Shown here: one piece after another, positions 24,294-32,575 of the stretch
How the letters are laid out: the number at the start of each line of letters is the position of its first letter
Numbering within the stretch: position 1 is the first letter of the stretch
NCBI GenBank assembly: GCA_964346295.1
Contig: CAYFUG010000014.1
Span: 1-42,592 of the forward strand
Source: CAYFUG01 sp964346295
GTDB taxonomy: Bacteria; Patescibacteriota; Minisyncoccia; Moranbacterales; DUUL01
Length of the DNA stretch: 42,592 nucleotides
Direction: 5' to 3'
Notes under the pieces: generated by a model
Databases searched by the model: none
What the model was told of the DNA's origin: nothing
The model's input: only the letters and a program-made list of their open reading frames with translations
Made by a program: the position numbers and the translations under genes

Positions 24294-25115
24294 ATGGAAA
24301 ATTTTTTTGGGTTATCGTTTCTTTTGTCATTTCTTTTTTTCTTGGGAATTATTTTAGGGAGTTTCCTGAATGTTTTGGTAGATCGAGGCTATCGGGAAGA
24401 GAAGCTAGAAGGACGGTCGCGCTGTGATTTTTGCAAAAAAAAGATTGTTTGGTACGATAATTTGCCGGTGGTGAGCTTTCTATTTTTGGGAGGTAAGTGT
24501 CGATATTGTAAGAAGAAGCTCTCTTGGCAGTATCCACTAGTGGAGATTCTAATGGGTTTTTACTTGTTATTCTTGGCTCAATTTTGGTGGTCTGGAGACC
24601 TAAGTGAGTGGCTAGGAATTTGGATAAAAGGGGATTGGTGGATTTTAGAGGAGTTACTATTTGTTTTGACAAGCGGGTTTTTGTTGGCGGCGGTGTTTTT
24701 ATGGGACTTGAAGTACATGTTAATTCCTAATAAGTTAGTAGCACTTGGTTTCTCAGTAGCATTTCTGCAAGATTTAGTGCTTTGGGCAGGACAGAGAGAA
24801 ACCCTTCTCGCGAGTCATTTACTGGGAGCATTGTTGTTTAGTGGTTTCTTTTTCTTGCTCCATTTTTATTCTAAGGGGAAGTGGATTGGAGGAGGAGATG
24901 TTAAATTAGGGTTTTGGCTAGGCTATTTAGTGGGTTGGAAGATGGTTTATCCTGCTCTGTTAGTTGCTTGTGTCTTGGGAGCAGTTATTTCCTTGGGACT
25001 GGTTTACTTTGGTAGTAAAGGGTGGAAATCTCAGGTGCCTTTTGGGCCATTTTTGATACTTGGATCTCTGTTAGCTCTAATTTTAAAAGAAGAAATCGGA
25101 AGGTTTTTAGTCTAG
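24294..25115 (+). CDS. pilD: Prepilin peptidase / N-methyltransferase PilD
   Basis: 273 residues, the usual full-length bifunctional form. N-terminal GSFLNVLVDR is followed by the zinc tetracysteine CDFC near residue 43 and CRYC near 67, then six or so membrane segments. The two catalytic aspartates lie in LWDLKYMLIP and GGGDVKLGFWLG, as in all TFPP-type aspartyl proteases. It cleaves the leader peptides of the pilins encoded on both sides and methylates the new N-terminal Phe. ATG start. Confidence 0.94.
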   Translation: MENFFGLSFLLSFLFFLGIILGSFLNVLVDRGYREEKLEGRSRCDFCKKKIVWYDNLPVVSFLFLGGKCRYCKKKLSWQYPLVEILMGFYLLFLAQFWWSGDLSEWLGIWIKGDWWILEELLFVLTSGFLLAAVFLWDLKYMLIPNKLVALGFSVAFLQDLVLWAGQRETLLASHLLGALLFSGFFFLLHFYSKGKWIGGGDVKLGFWLGYLVGWKMVYPALLVACVLGAVISLGLVYFGSKGWKSQVPFGPFLILGSLLALILKEEIGRFLV

Positions 25116-25169
25116 ATAATAGAGATAAGATTCATTTGTTGTTTTTAGGAAAAAATTATTCTCAAAAAA

Positions 25170-25760
25170 TTGAAAAAAATATTTAATAAAAAAGAATATT
25201 TCAAAGCTGACAATGCCGGATTTACCTTAATTGAGTTGATTTTATCTATGGCGATTGTAGTTATTTTATCGGCATCGGTGGTTCAGGTGGTAAGAATTTC
25301 TGATACCCAAAAAGGCTTAAATTTAGCAGCTAGTGAATTACGAGGAGCCATTCGCTTAGCTCAGGCCTCCTCCCTTACGATGCCTTTTTCGGAATCAGAT
25401 GTAAGCGCTGATGAGAATAAAAGGCACTTATGCGGTTTTGGTTTACGAGTGAATTCTACTACTAAATATGTGGTTTTTTATAACTATGTTACTCAAGGAG
25501 AGATGACAGGAGGAGGCGCGCATCCTTGCCGAACTGATATTAGTCACACCACAGGAGGAAGTAGCCCTTCTCAAGCCACTCAAGCTTTTACTTTGCCGGA
25601 AGGAATGAGATTTCCCAATAATAATGTGGGTAGAGTGGTATTCTTTTCTTCTCCTTACGGAGAAATGGTCAATCCAGCAGGTGGAAACCATTTCATTATA
25701 AAAAATAGCAAGAATGACACCCTTCGAGTTGATGTTAATTCTCGGGGCAAAATTGATTAA
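25170..25760 (+). CDS. Pilin-like (GspH-type) minor pseudopilin
   Basis: 196 residues from TTG at 25170. Basic leader ending NAG, then FTLIELILSMAIVVILSAS. The following ASELRGAIRLAQASSL is typical of GspH/FimT-like minor pilins, which prime pilus assembly or sit at the tip. The Cys content is low compared with the two main pilins. Preceded and followed by genes of the same cluster; the start codon is weak and no SD is seen. Confidence 0.82.
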   Translation: MKKIFNKKEYFKADNAGFTLIELILSMAIVVILSASVVQVVRISDTQKGLNLAASELRGAIRLAQASSLTMPFSESDVSADENKRHLCGFGLRVNSTTKYVVFYNYVTQGEMTGGGAHPCRTDISHTTGGSSPSQATQAFTLPEGMRFPNNNVGRVVFFSSPYGEMVNPAGGNHFIIKNSKNDTLRVDVNSRGKID

Positions 25761-25789
25761 CTATAAGCACATAGCATAAATATTATAGA

Positions 25790-26335
25790 ATGGGGAAAAA
25801 CTTTTTTAATAAAAGAATTAGATCAGTCACTCAAAGCGAAAAAGGCTTTACTTTAATCGAAATGATTTTAGTAATGGTAATTGTTTCGGTGGCTTTTATC
25901 GCGATGTATTCTTTATTTGCTAAGACTCTTAACTACGACCAAGAGAATCGTCAGGAAACGATCGCGGCTAACTTAGCGCAAGAAGGCGTAGAGATGACTC
26001 GCAATTTACGGGACGAGTACTTATTAAACTTGGGGGCTAATGAACCGGATTATCAAGATATCGATGGAAATTGCAAGCCCTATCTTAGGAGTACCGGGAG
26101 TATTGGTTGTAATGGATCTTCGGAGGTCAAAGTTACTAGCGGAGGGGTTTATACCCAAAATTGTCCTACTTGCTCCAGTACCGACTTTACGAGACTTTGC
26201 CGCCGATCCTCTGTTTCCAGTAATTCAGCTCTTAGGGTTACTTGTACGGTTAGTTGGAATAGCGCTGCCCTGGGGGGATCTCAGAGAAGTATTCAGGCTA
26301 AAGCTTATTTTACTGATTGGCCTTCTCTAAGATAA
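25790..26335 (+). CDS. Minor pilin with prepilin N-terminus (PilV/GspI-like)
   Basis: 181 residues. Leader of 19 residues ending EKG, then FTLIEMILVMVIVSVAFIAM with Glu5. The region after the helix, NLAQEGVEMTRNLRDEY, fits the PilV/GspI pattern (A...A.EGxE..RN). Six cysteines are clustered in the second half (residues about 95-150), including CPTC. Second in a run of three minor pilins probably forming a priming or tip complex. Confidence 0.82.
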   Translation: MGKNFFNKRIRSVTQSEKGFTLIEMILVMVIVSVAFIAMYSLFAKTLNYDQENRQETIAANLAQEGVEMTRNLRDEYLLNLGANEPDYQDIDGNCKPYLRSTGSIGCNGSSEVKVTSGGVYTQNCPTCSSTDFTRLCRRSSVSSNSALRVTCTVSWNSAALGGSQRSIQAKAYFTDWPSLR

Positions 26336-26387
26336 AAATATAAATCAGATTAATTTTTGCCGGAGAGGTTTTGTTTAAATTAAATTT

Positions 26388-26963
26388 ATGCAGCATAGTA
26401 TTTTGTTTAAAAAGTGGTTATCGGAAAAGATAAGGGAGGAGCAAGGCTTCTCCTTGATTGAAATTTTGGTTTCTATGGTAATTTTGATTTTGATTATCGG
26501 AGGGATTACTTTATTTGGAGTGCGAACTATTCAATATCAAACTAAATCAGCTGTCATGCAAAATTCCCTAGAGAATGCCCGATTTGCCATGGAAAAGCTT
26601 AATAAGACTTTACGAACTAGTAGCATTGTCAGGCCCAATAATCTTTCGTCTAATAGTAACCAGGTTATTTTTATAGATAATCGAGACGGGGAGATGTATT
26701 GTTACCGAATCTACAACAAAAAGTTAATGATGGCAGAAGGGGAAACTAATTGTACATCAGGAGGAGGTTATGTAGAATTGGTGGGAGATGATCAGAATCA
26801 GGTTAGTGTCACCGGTGGTTTTTTTGTGAAGCCTACCAAGGCTGGTCAACAGGGATTTGTGCAAACTAGGATTGTACTGAATCATCCTGATGATCCTAAT
26901 GTTCCACCTAGTGAAAGATCAAAAGTAACAATTCAGTCGGGGGTTTCATTGAGAGATTATTAG
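26388..26963 (+). CDS. Minor pilin with prepilin N-terminus (PilW/GspJ-like)
   Basis: 191 residues. Leader of 21 residues ending EQG, then FSLIEILVSMVILILIIGG. The downstream ENARFAMEKLNKTLRTSS corresponds to the PilW/GspJ pattern of an Arg-rich helix. A strand-rich globular domain follows. Last gene of the minor-pilin run. A hairpin with a T tract (27004-27035) follows the gene, so the pilin transcript probably ends there. Confidence 0.82.
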   Translation: MQHSILFKKWLSEKIREEQGFSLIEILVSMVILILIIGGITLFGVRTIQYQTKSAVMQNSLENARFAMEKLNKTLRTSSIVRPNNLSSNSNQVIFIDNRDGEMYCYRIYNKKLMMAEGETNCTSGGGYVELVGDDQNQVSVTGGFFVKPTKAGQQGFVQTRIVLNHPDDPNVPPSERSKVTIQSGVSLRDY

Positions 26964-27003
26964 GGCGGAAAAATCAAGTTGATTATTTTATTTGTTGTGA
27001 TAG

Positions 27004-27035
27004 GCTGAATTAAATTTAACTCAATTCAGCTTTTT
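27004..27035 (+). terminator. Terminator whose T tract abuts the next start codon
   Basis: Perfect 8-base-pair stem GCTGAATT (27004-27011) / AATTCAGC (27023-27030) with an 11-base loop, then TTTTT at 27031-27035. It ends only two bases before the ATG of the foldase gene, so the hairpin also covers where its ribosome would bind. Confidence 0.65.
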
Positions 27036-27037
27036 AT

Positions 27038-28474
27038 ATGGGAAAAAAGAAAAAAAAGAAGCGAACAGCTTTTCTGAAAAAAAGTAAAAAAAGAGAGAAA
27101 CATATCCCAAAAGACTCTTCTCCTGAAAAAGATAAAGCCAAAAAAGAAGGAGGGGATTCCATCAAGACTCTTGACGCTAAAGAGTCTTTTTCTAAAAATA
27201 AGAAAGAAGCAGGGACCAAAAAAAAATCAATTCGAAGGAGAGTTTTTTGGGCCAAGCTCTGGAGATCAAAAAAAAACCTTCTTTCTTCTGTCCTAGGTGA
27301 TTTTAATAAGCGTTGGTGGATTAGGCCCTGGGAGGCTCCTGGTTATTGGCGTTGGATGGTAGGTTTGGTCTGGGGTTCGACCTTGGCTTTGTTTATTGTC
27401 GTTATTAATGGAATGTTTTTTTATTGGGTAAATTCTCTAGAGTCTTTGTCAAAGCCTTTAGCAAGGGTGGTTCCTTATCCAGTGGCTTGGATTGATGGTC
27501 ATCAAGAAGTCATTGTCTCCAGCGAATTACTATACAACACAGCTGCTTTAAGGAAGTTTTATCAATCTCAGGATTACGCTGCCATTGGTTTGCGAGTAGA
27601 TTTTTCTACTCCGCAAGGGAAAAAAAGATTGAAAATAAAAGAAAAGGATGTCTTGGACAAGCTACTGGAAAACCAATTGATTCGGATAATTGCTCAAGAA
27701 AAGGGAATTCAGGTAACCACCTCAGAGGCACAGGAGGCTTTGAAAAAAAGCATAGAAGAGCACGGAGACAAGCGCTCCCTGGAAGCAACTCTGAAGATGC
27801 TTTATGGTTGGAGCCTGGAGGATTTTCGCAATCAGGTGGTTCGTAACCAGCTCTATCAGGAGAAGCTTTTTGAGTATTATGTAGGAGGTATCAGAGAGAG
27901 TGAGGATTATCGTGAGGCAATCGAAGTTCAAAATAAAATTAATCCTGATGGCAATAATTTTTCTCAATTAGCGAAAGAATATTCTCAAGGAGAGAGTGCT
28001 GGAAATGGTGGAGAGTTAGGCTGGTTTAGGAGGGATCAGTTAATAGGTCAAGTGGGAGAAGTGGCTTTTTCTCTGAAAAAAGGTGAGATCTCTCAGGTGA
28101 TCATTAGCGAGTTAGGCTTTCATGTTATTCAAGTTCAAGACAGGAGGCTAATAGACAAAAGTCAGGCAGGAGGTGACCTAGAAGGAGAAGTGAATAATCA
28201 AGAAGGTGAATCTCTTGAAGAGGGGATTGATCCGGCTGACAATGGTAATAAAAAAACTGAAGAAGTAAAAATTCGCCAAATTTTTATTCGTAATCAAAGT
28301 TTTCTGGGTTGGATTAAAGAAGAAAAGTCCAAGTTTGAGATTAACATTTGGGGAGATGATTACTATTGGGATCAGGAGCAGGCTCGAGTGAGGTTTAAGG
28401 ATTCGGAAATGGAAAAACTGGAACAAAAATTGCGAGAGGAGTCGGGAAGTGATCCTTCTTTATGGTGGAATTAA
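27038..28474 (+). CDS. Membrane-anchored SurA/PrsA-like peptidyl-prolyl isomerase
   Basis: 478 residues. Residues 1-100 are extremely Lys-rich (begins MGKKKKKKRTAF) and should be cytoplasmic; a single membrane helix follows at about 107-130. Next comes a SurA_N-like helical chaperone region (about 200-290) and a parvulin domain (about 305-370) with FSQLAKEYSQGESAGNGGELGWF and FHVIQVQDRR. A Glu-rich linker and an extra C-terminal segment with VKIRQIFIRNQ, which resembles a parvulin first strand, finish the protein. It likely folds secreted proteins or pilins. A terminator sits directly before the start, so a later start or separate control is possible. Confidence 0.82.
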   Translation: MGKKKKKKRTAFLKKSKKREKHIPKDSSPEKDKAKKEGGDSIKTLDAKESFSKNKKEAGTKKKSIRRRVFWAKLWRSKKNLLSSVLGDFNKRWWIRPWEAPGYWRWMVGLVWGSTLALFIVVINGMFFYWVNSLESLSKPLARVVPYPVAWIDGHQEVIVSSELLYNTAALRKFYQSQDYAAIGLRVDFSTPQGKKRLKIKEKDVLDKLLENQLIRIIAQEKGIQVTTSEAQEALKKSIEEHGDKRSLEATLKMLYGWSLEDFRNQVVRNQLYQEKLFEYYVGGIRESEDYREAIEVQNKINPDGNNFSQLAKEYSQGESAGNGGELGWFRRDQLIGQVGEVAFSLKKGEISQVIISELGFHVIQVQDRRLIDKSQAGGDLEGEVNNQEGESLEEGIDPADNGNKKTEEVKIRQIFIRNQSFLGWIKEEKSKFEINIWGDDYYWDQEQARVRFKDSEMEKLEQKLREESGSDPSLWWN

Positions 28475-28523
28475 TTTTTTTAAAAATATTTTTCGGTATA
28501 AATAAATTAACAATCAAACAACA

Positions 28524-28712
28524 ATGAAAGTAGTTATTGATGAAAATTTGTGCATTGCTTGTGGCAATTGCGTGGATAGTTGCAAAGAATGTTTTGATAT
28601 GGACGAGAGCGGAGAACTTGCCAGGGTAATCAAAGAAGAGGGCTGTGATAGTTGCGATCTATACGAAGTTACTCAAGAATGCCCAGTGGGAGCAATTGAA
28701 GTCGAGGAGTAG
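28524..28712 (+). CDS. Small [4Fe-4S] ferredoxin
   Basis: 62 residues. The first Cys group is CIACGNCVDSC near residues 10-20 and the last is CPVGAIEV near 54, with CDSC between. CxxCxxC...CP fits a single [4Fe-4S] cluster; the additional Cys residues might hold a second or a disulfide, as in single-cluster thermophile-type ferredoxins. The very acidic composition fits an electron carrier. The partner enzyme is not in the window. A-rich leader before the ATG, and a strong terminator follows. Confidence 0.88.
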   Translation: MKVVIDENLCIACGNCVDSCKECFDMDESGELARVIKEEGCDSCDLYEVTQECPVGAIEVEE

Positions 28713-28755
28713 TTTTAATTTCTTGTTTAGAACTATGAGTAGGACTAAATAAGCA

Positions 28756-28785
28756 AAAACAACCCTTTCAGGGGGTTGTTTTTTG
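28756..28785. terminator. Bidirectional rho-independent terminator
   Basis: Stem AAAACAACCC (28756-28765) / GGGTTGTTTT (28773-28782), 10 perfect base pairs with a 7-base loop, followed by further T residues on the plus strand. The A run before it gives a T run on the minus strand too. It ends the ferredoxin transcript and could end a minus-strand RNA from the RNase J side. Confidence 0.85.
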
Positions 28786-28810
28786 TATTCTTTTCATGTT
28801 TCTATCTCAG

Positions 28811-29015
28811 TAGCGCTATCTCGCTAATCTCTCTCAGGAGTTCTTCTCAGTAAGCTGTAGACAAAAATCCTATGTAGAATAAACATAGGGCAGGAACAAT
28901 TCCGAGGAATAGCCAAGTCAAAATGACTGAGCTACCCTGTAATCTAAGAAAAGCCCCCAGGATAGAGCATCCTTTTGCCTACAGTTCACCAAGAAGACTC
29001 TGACTAGTCCTTCTT
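28811..29015. ncRNA. Candidate structured RNA made of nested hairpins
   Basis: Five stems fit in about 205 bases: TAGCG/CGCTA (28811-28826), CCTATGT/ACATAGG (28869-28889), TAGCCAAGTCA/TGACTGAGCTA (28910-28934, one mismatch, one G-T), AGGAT/ATCCT (28959-28973), and AAGAAGACT/AGTCCTTCTT (28991-29015, one bulge). CTGTAG (28855-28860) can pair with CTACAG (28979-28984), closing three of them into a multibranch shape. Strand cannot be fixed: the minus strand is favoured because it would be the 3' region of RNase J ending at the bidirectional terminator. It did not match RNase P, tmRNA, SRP or 6S RNA features I know. Confidence 0.4.
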
Positions 29016-29069
29016 GTAAAACATTCAATCTTCTATGGCTCTAAAGATTAGCATATTTATACTTATTTG

Positions 29070-30872
29070 TCAAATTTCAATAATTACCGGGATAATCATG
29101 GGGCGGCGTTGAGTTTTTTTAAAAAGAAATTGGCCTAGTTTATCTCGAAGAGAGTTTTTCAGGTAATTCCAGTTGGGCCGAGCTTCTTGGTCAGTGGCTT
29201 GATCAATAATTTTCTGAATTTTATCTTTTAGATCTTTTAACAGCTGGGAGTTTTTTTTGACATAAATAAATCCTCGGGAGTTAATTTGAGGCTCTCCCAC
29301 TATGTTCAAATTCTTTTTGTCAATTACTACTACTACTGTCACCATTCCGTCTTGAGCTAACAATTGGCGATCTCTTAGTACTACACTTCCCACATCTCCT
29401 ACTCCCAGTCCATCCACCATTACATAAGAACTGGTAATTTTTTCCAAAGTCAATCTCCCTTCTCCTCGAGGGTTGAATTCTATAACTCGTCCATTTTCTC
29501 CAATCATCACTCTTTCAGGACCAATTCCTACGCTTTGGGCTAGTCGGCCATGGATTTTTAGCATGTAAAAGGTTCCATGAATAGGAATTAAATATTTCGG
29601 GCGTAGCAAGCTCATCATCATCTTAAGGTCTTCACTTCTAGCATGTCCTCCGCTATGAATATCCATCATTTGACTGTGGATTACTTCAGCTCCTTTTTTA
29701 TAAAGAGTGTCTTTAATGCCTTGAACAGAACGCTCGTTTCCAGGGATCACGGAAGAAGAAAAAATTACGGTGTCGCCTTTGTGTATTTGGACATGGCGAT
29801 GTTCATTGTTAACTATTCGCATTAGAATAGCATTACCTTCTCCTTGGGCTCCGGTGCAAAGGACTACTACTTGCTGGTCAGGGTAGTGATTTACTTCTTT
29901 GATATCAATGAAAGTACTCGACCGGGCGTTTAAATAACCTAGTTTACGAGTAATTTCTACAATATTTTTCATGCTGTAGCCATCAACAGCCAACTTACGC
30001 CCATGTTGATCGGCTAGCTCTACGATTTCTTGAATTCGACTAACTAGATTAGAAAAAGTGGCTGCGATAATTCTTCCTCTGGCAGTTAGAAATATCTGGT
30101 TTAAATTTTCCTTGATTTTAGACTCAGAGATGCTGTAACCTTCCTTTTGGGAATCAGTGCTGTCAGAGAGGAGAGCTAATACCTCTTCGCTTCCTAGGCG
30201 GGCAATTTTAGAGATATTAGCGGGAATATCTCCTACGGGAGAGTGGTCAAATTTAAAGTCTCCCGTGTGAATCAACAGGCCTACTGGAGTACGGATCGCC
30301 AACCCCACGGCGTCTGGAATGGAATGGTTGACATGGAAAAATTCTATTTGAAAATTGCCTAGAGTAATTTTATCAATCTTTCTAACGGTGTTAAGGTTGA
30401 GAGGAGCTAGTTCTTTATAATCTTCTTGACGTCGTTTGATGATTTGAGCTGTTAGTTCTGTAGCGTAAACTGGGGGGTTGCCTATTTTGGGGAGAATGTG
30501 AGGAATCGCTCCAATGTGGTCAAGGTGGCCGTGGGTGATGATTACTCCTCGGATTTTATTGGTTTTATCTTGAAGGTATTCAATGTTGGGGATGATATAG
30601 TCGATTCCTATCATTTCTTCTTCAGGAAACATTAAGCCACAGTCTACTATAATGATATCTTCTCCATATTCAAAAATAGTCATATTACGCCCAATTTCCT
30701 CCAGCCCTCCTAGGGGAATGACTCGAAGAGAGGGCACTGGTTCTGAGGTCGGAGAAGATTTGGCTACCTCTTTAGTTTTCTTAGCCTGGGTGGATTCATT
30801 TTTGGTGATTGGGGGTTTGGACTTTTTAGCTTCCTTGATAAGGGAAGTTTTCTTGGAAGTAGTTTTTTTCAT
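29070..30872 (-). CDS. rnj: Ribonuclease J
   Basis: 600 residues. A metallo-beta-lactamase/beta-CASP nuclease: LRVIPLGGLEEIGRNM at the start of the core, the zinc motif HGHLDH at 114-119, HVNHSIPDA, HTGDFKFDHSP, then beta-CASP motifs and IHSGGHARSEDL and PIHGTF near the C-terminal half. The C-terminal RNase J domain follows. It is a 5'-3' exonuclease and endonuclease that matures and decays mRNA and rRNA. The first 46 residues are a Lys/Ser/Thr-rich tail absent from most homologues. It is the last coding gene of the minus-strand block. Confidence 0.94.
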   Translation of the reverse strand: MKKTTSKKTSLIKEAKKSKPPITKNESTQAKKTKEVAKSSPTSEPVPSLRVIPLGGLEEIGRNMTIFEYGEDIIIVDCGLMFPEEEMIGIDYIIPNIEYLQDKTNKIRGVIITHGHLDHIGAIPHILPKIGNPPVYATELTAQIIKRRQEDYKELAPLNLNTVRKIDKITLGNFQIEFFHVNHSIPDAVGLAIRTPVGLLIHTGDFKFDHSPVGDIPANISKIARLGSEEVLALLSDSTDSQKEGYSISESKIKENLNQIFLTARGRIIAATFSNLVSRIQEIVELADQHGRKLAVDGYSMKNIVEITRKLGYLNARSSTFIDIKEVNHYPDQQVVVLCTGAQGEGNAILMRIVNNEHRHVQIHKGDTVIFSSSVIPGNERSVQGIKDTLYKKGAEVIHSQMMDIHSGGHARSEDLKMMMSLLRPKYLIPIHGTFYMLKIHGRLAQSVGIGPERVMIGENGRVIEFNPRGEGRLTLEKITSSYVMVDGLGVGDVGSVVLRDRQLLAQDGMVTVVVVIDKKNLNIVGEPQINSRGFIYVKKNSQLLKDLKDKIQKIIDQATDQEARPNWNYLKNSLRDKLGQFLFKKTQRRPMIIPVIIEI

Positions 30873-31233
30873 TAAGATTATGCTTTAGGAATGGCGTGGA
30901 TATTTTATTAAAATCGAAATAAATTCTTGAAAAACCTTTGAAAGACTAGGGCATTAGTAGGGGATTGATCTTGTTGTTGTATTTTTCTGAAAATCCTGGA
31001 GGTACTTAATGCTTTTTCGGGTAGGCAAGTTTTATCTTTAGGATTTGTTCCAGCGCTGGATTGCTTGTCCGGGGTAAGTTAATAAATAAGTGGGATAAAG
31101 TTCTTGCTCATTGATAACGACGAGATTGGCGAGGTGGAAGACTATTCTTGTGATTTAAAGTCATTAGGACGAACAAAAACAAATCCAATTTTCTTGGTTT
31201 GAGTCCCTTTGTTTTTCTCGATTGGTTTTATAG
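30873..31233. other. Gene-free stretch between RNase J and tRNA-Leu
   Basis: No credible gene on either strand. The only structure seen is the tRNA-Leu terminator hairpin at 31175-31201; a promoter for RNase J should lie here on the minus strand but no clear -35/-10 pair stands out. Confidence 0.5.
31175..31201 (-). terminator. Terminator after tRNA-Leu
   Basis: On the minus strand CAAACCAA pairs with TTGG-A-TTTG with one bulged base, loop of five, then TTTTTG. It lies about 35 bases beyond the tRNA 3' end. Confidence 0.55.
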
Positions 31234-31317
31234 TGCCGAAGAGAGGACTCGAACCTCCATGAGAAAAATCTCACTGCGACCTGAACGCAGCGCGTCTACC
31301 AATTCCGCCACTTCGGC
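31234..31317 (-). tRNA. tRNA-Leu (anticodon CAG), CCA not encoded
   Basis: Minus-strand sequence begins GCCGAAGTGGCGGAATTGG and ends CTTCGGCA. Acceptor GCCGAAG/CTTCGGC, anticodon stem CTGCG/CGCAG around loop TTCAGGT (CAG), long variable arm TGAGA-TTTT-TCTCA and T arm with GGTTCGAGTCC fit class II leucine tRNA. After the discriminator A the genome continues CTATAA, so CCA must be added enzymatically, unlike the tRNA-Ser in the same window. Confidence 0.95.
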
Positions 31318-31495
31318 TTCGTCGACACGGATGTTGTATTGCTACTGTTTTATTTTTGACACTTCTTAAAATTGAAAATCAGAGACAGAAGACTTAATCC
31401 AAGCGTCTCTAGTTTTTAAAACTAGAAGTTAACAGTTAAATCTACTTGACTTAAGAGCTAAAGTCAAGTTGAATTAAATTATTAGTGCTAGTCGG

Positions 31496-32503
31496 TTATT
31501 TTAATTTGATTTTAAGAGCTTCTACCATTTCCACTGGAGTGGGATCTTGATTGTATTCGTAAGCCAAGTAATAGGAATGCCAGTCGGCTAGGGACATTAA
31601 GTGGAGAGCTTTTTCTAGCCAGTTGACACCTTGAGTTTCCACAATTTCTACTTCTAATCCTTTTTCTCTGTACAATTCCGCGGTAACTTCAATCCTTCTT
31701 TGGATTTGAGGGTGATCCTCTGAGTCTTTGATCATTATCACGAAGAAAGAGGATTGAGGATTGGTAAATCCTAACATTTCGTTGTGGTTGAGTTCGGGAA
31801 AAAAGTTCCAAAAAGCAGGGGTTTTAGCATTTTCGTTAACCTTGATTTTCCAAATCTCCGCCAGGATTTTAAAACGCTCTGAGGAGTAGATTACGGGAGT
31901 TTTCCCGTTTGATTTTTGAGCTAGTTCTTCTCCGGGCACTTCTAGTTTACGGGGATCAATATGGGGAAATTCGAGATTTTCTCGGAGTTTAAGACCCATT
32001 CCCTCTAGAATTTGAAGCATAGCAGCAAATGTGTAGGTGAGCGCGTAGCGAGGCTGAAAATTATCTTGATCAATTTTGGTTCTAACGAAGGGAACTTTAT
32101 TTTCTTGGGAAATTTTTTCAATTTCTCCTCCGGAAGCGAAGGCAATAATGGTAGATTTTCTCTTTAGGGCCTCTTGAAAGCAGGATATGGTTTCTTCGGT
32201 GGTTCCCGAATAAGAGATTACAAAAACCAAAGAGCTCTCGTCAGTAGAGGGAGGGAGTTGGTAGTTCTGGCAAATTTCAATAGAAGAAAGGGGTTTTTTG
32301 ATGCCACTAATCAGATATTCTCGCAGGAACTTTCCTGGTAAGCCTGATCCGCCCATTCCGCAAATCACTAATTCAGAAAAATTATTTCTAACTAGTTGGA
32401 TGTTAGTAGAAAATTTATAGCCAAGATCGAGTTGATTGGGGTAATCTAGGATGACCTTTCTTAAATTGTAGCGATCGAATTTGCTATTGAATTTATCGGT
32501 CAT
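31496..32503 (-). CDS. Bifunctional phosphoglucose/phosphomannose isomerase
   Basis: 335 residues, the usual length of the archaeal-type PGI/PMI. N-terminal SIS domain: VICGMGGSGLPGKFLREYL near residue 47 and FVISYSGTTEETISCFQEAL near 94 (sugar-phosphate-binding Ser/Thr). The C-terminal half has the family's FFPELNHNEMLGF motif with the catalytic Glu and His, and KALHLMSLADWHSYYLAY. It interconverts fructose-6-phosphate with glucose-6- and mannose-6-phosphate, linking central carbon metabolism to sugar-nucleotide supply. It follows the solute-binding protein gene by 72 bases. Confidence 0.9.
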   Translation of the reverse strand: MTDKFNSKFDRYNLRKVILDYPNQLDLGYKFSTNIQLVRNNFSELVICGMGGSGLPGKFLREYLISGIKKPLSSIEICQNYQLPPSTDESSLVFVISYSGTTEETISCFQEALKRKSTIIAFASGGEIEKISQENKVPFVRTKIDQDNFQPRYALTYTFAAMLQILEGMGLKLRENLEFPHIDPRKLEVPGEELAQKSNGKTPVIYSSERFKILAEIWKIKVNENAKTPAFWNFFPELNHNEMLGFTNPQSSFFVIMIKDSEDHPQIQRRIEVTAELYREKGLEVEIVETQGVNWLEKALHLMSLADWHSYYLAYEYNQDPTPVEMVEALKIKLK

Positions 32504-32575
32504 GAGCTGGAAAAATTTAGTTGTTTATGATTTTAGGTCGACTAGAATTTTGATTAACTTTTTTGCTCAAAGAAC

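Larger units (their letters stand above)
28713..29069. other. Gene-free stretch between ferredoxin and RNase J genes
   Basis: Contains the bidirectional terminator at 28756-28785 and the run of hairpins at 28811-29015; no coding frame is credible on either strand. Confidence 0.6.

Noticed and set aside
26040..26330. 96-residue frame inside a minor pilin gene
   Set aside because: The pilin frame has the prepilin signature and full length; the alternative frame has no features.
28811..29015. RNase P RNA, tmRNA, SRP RNA or 6S RNA
   Set aside because: The conserved core strings I know for these RNAs are not visible on either strand, so only an unnamed structured RNA is proposed.
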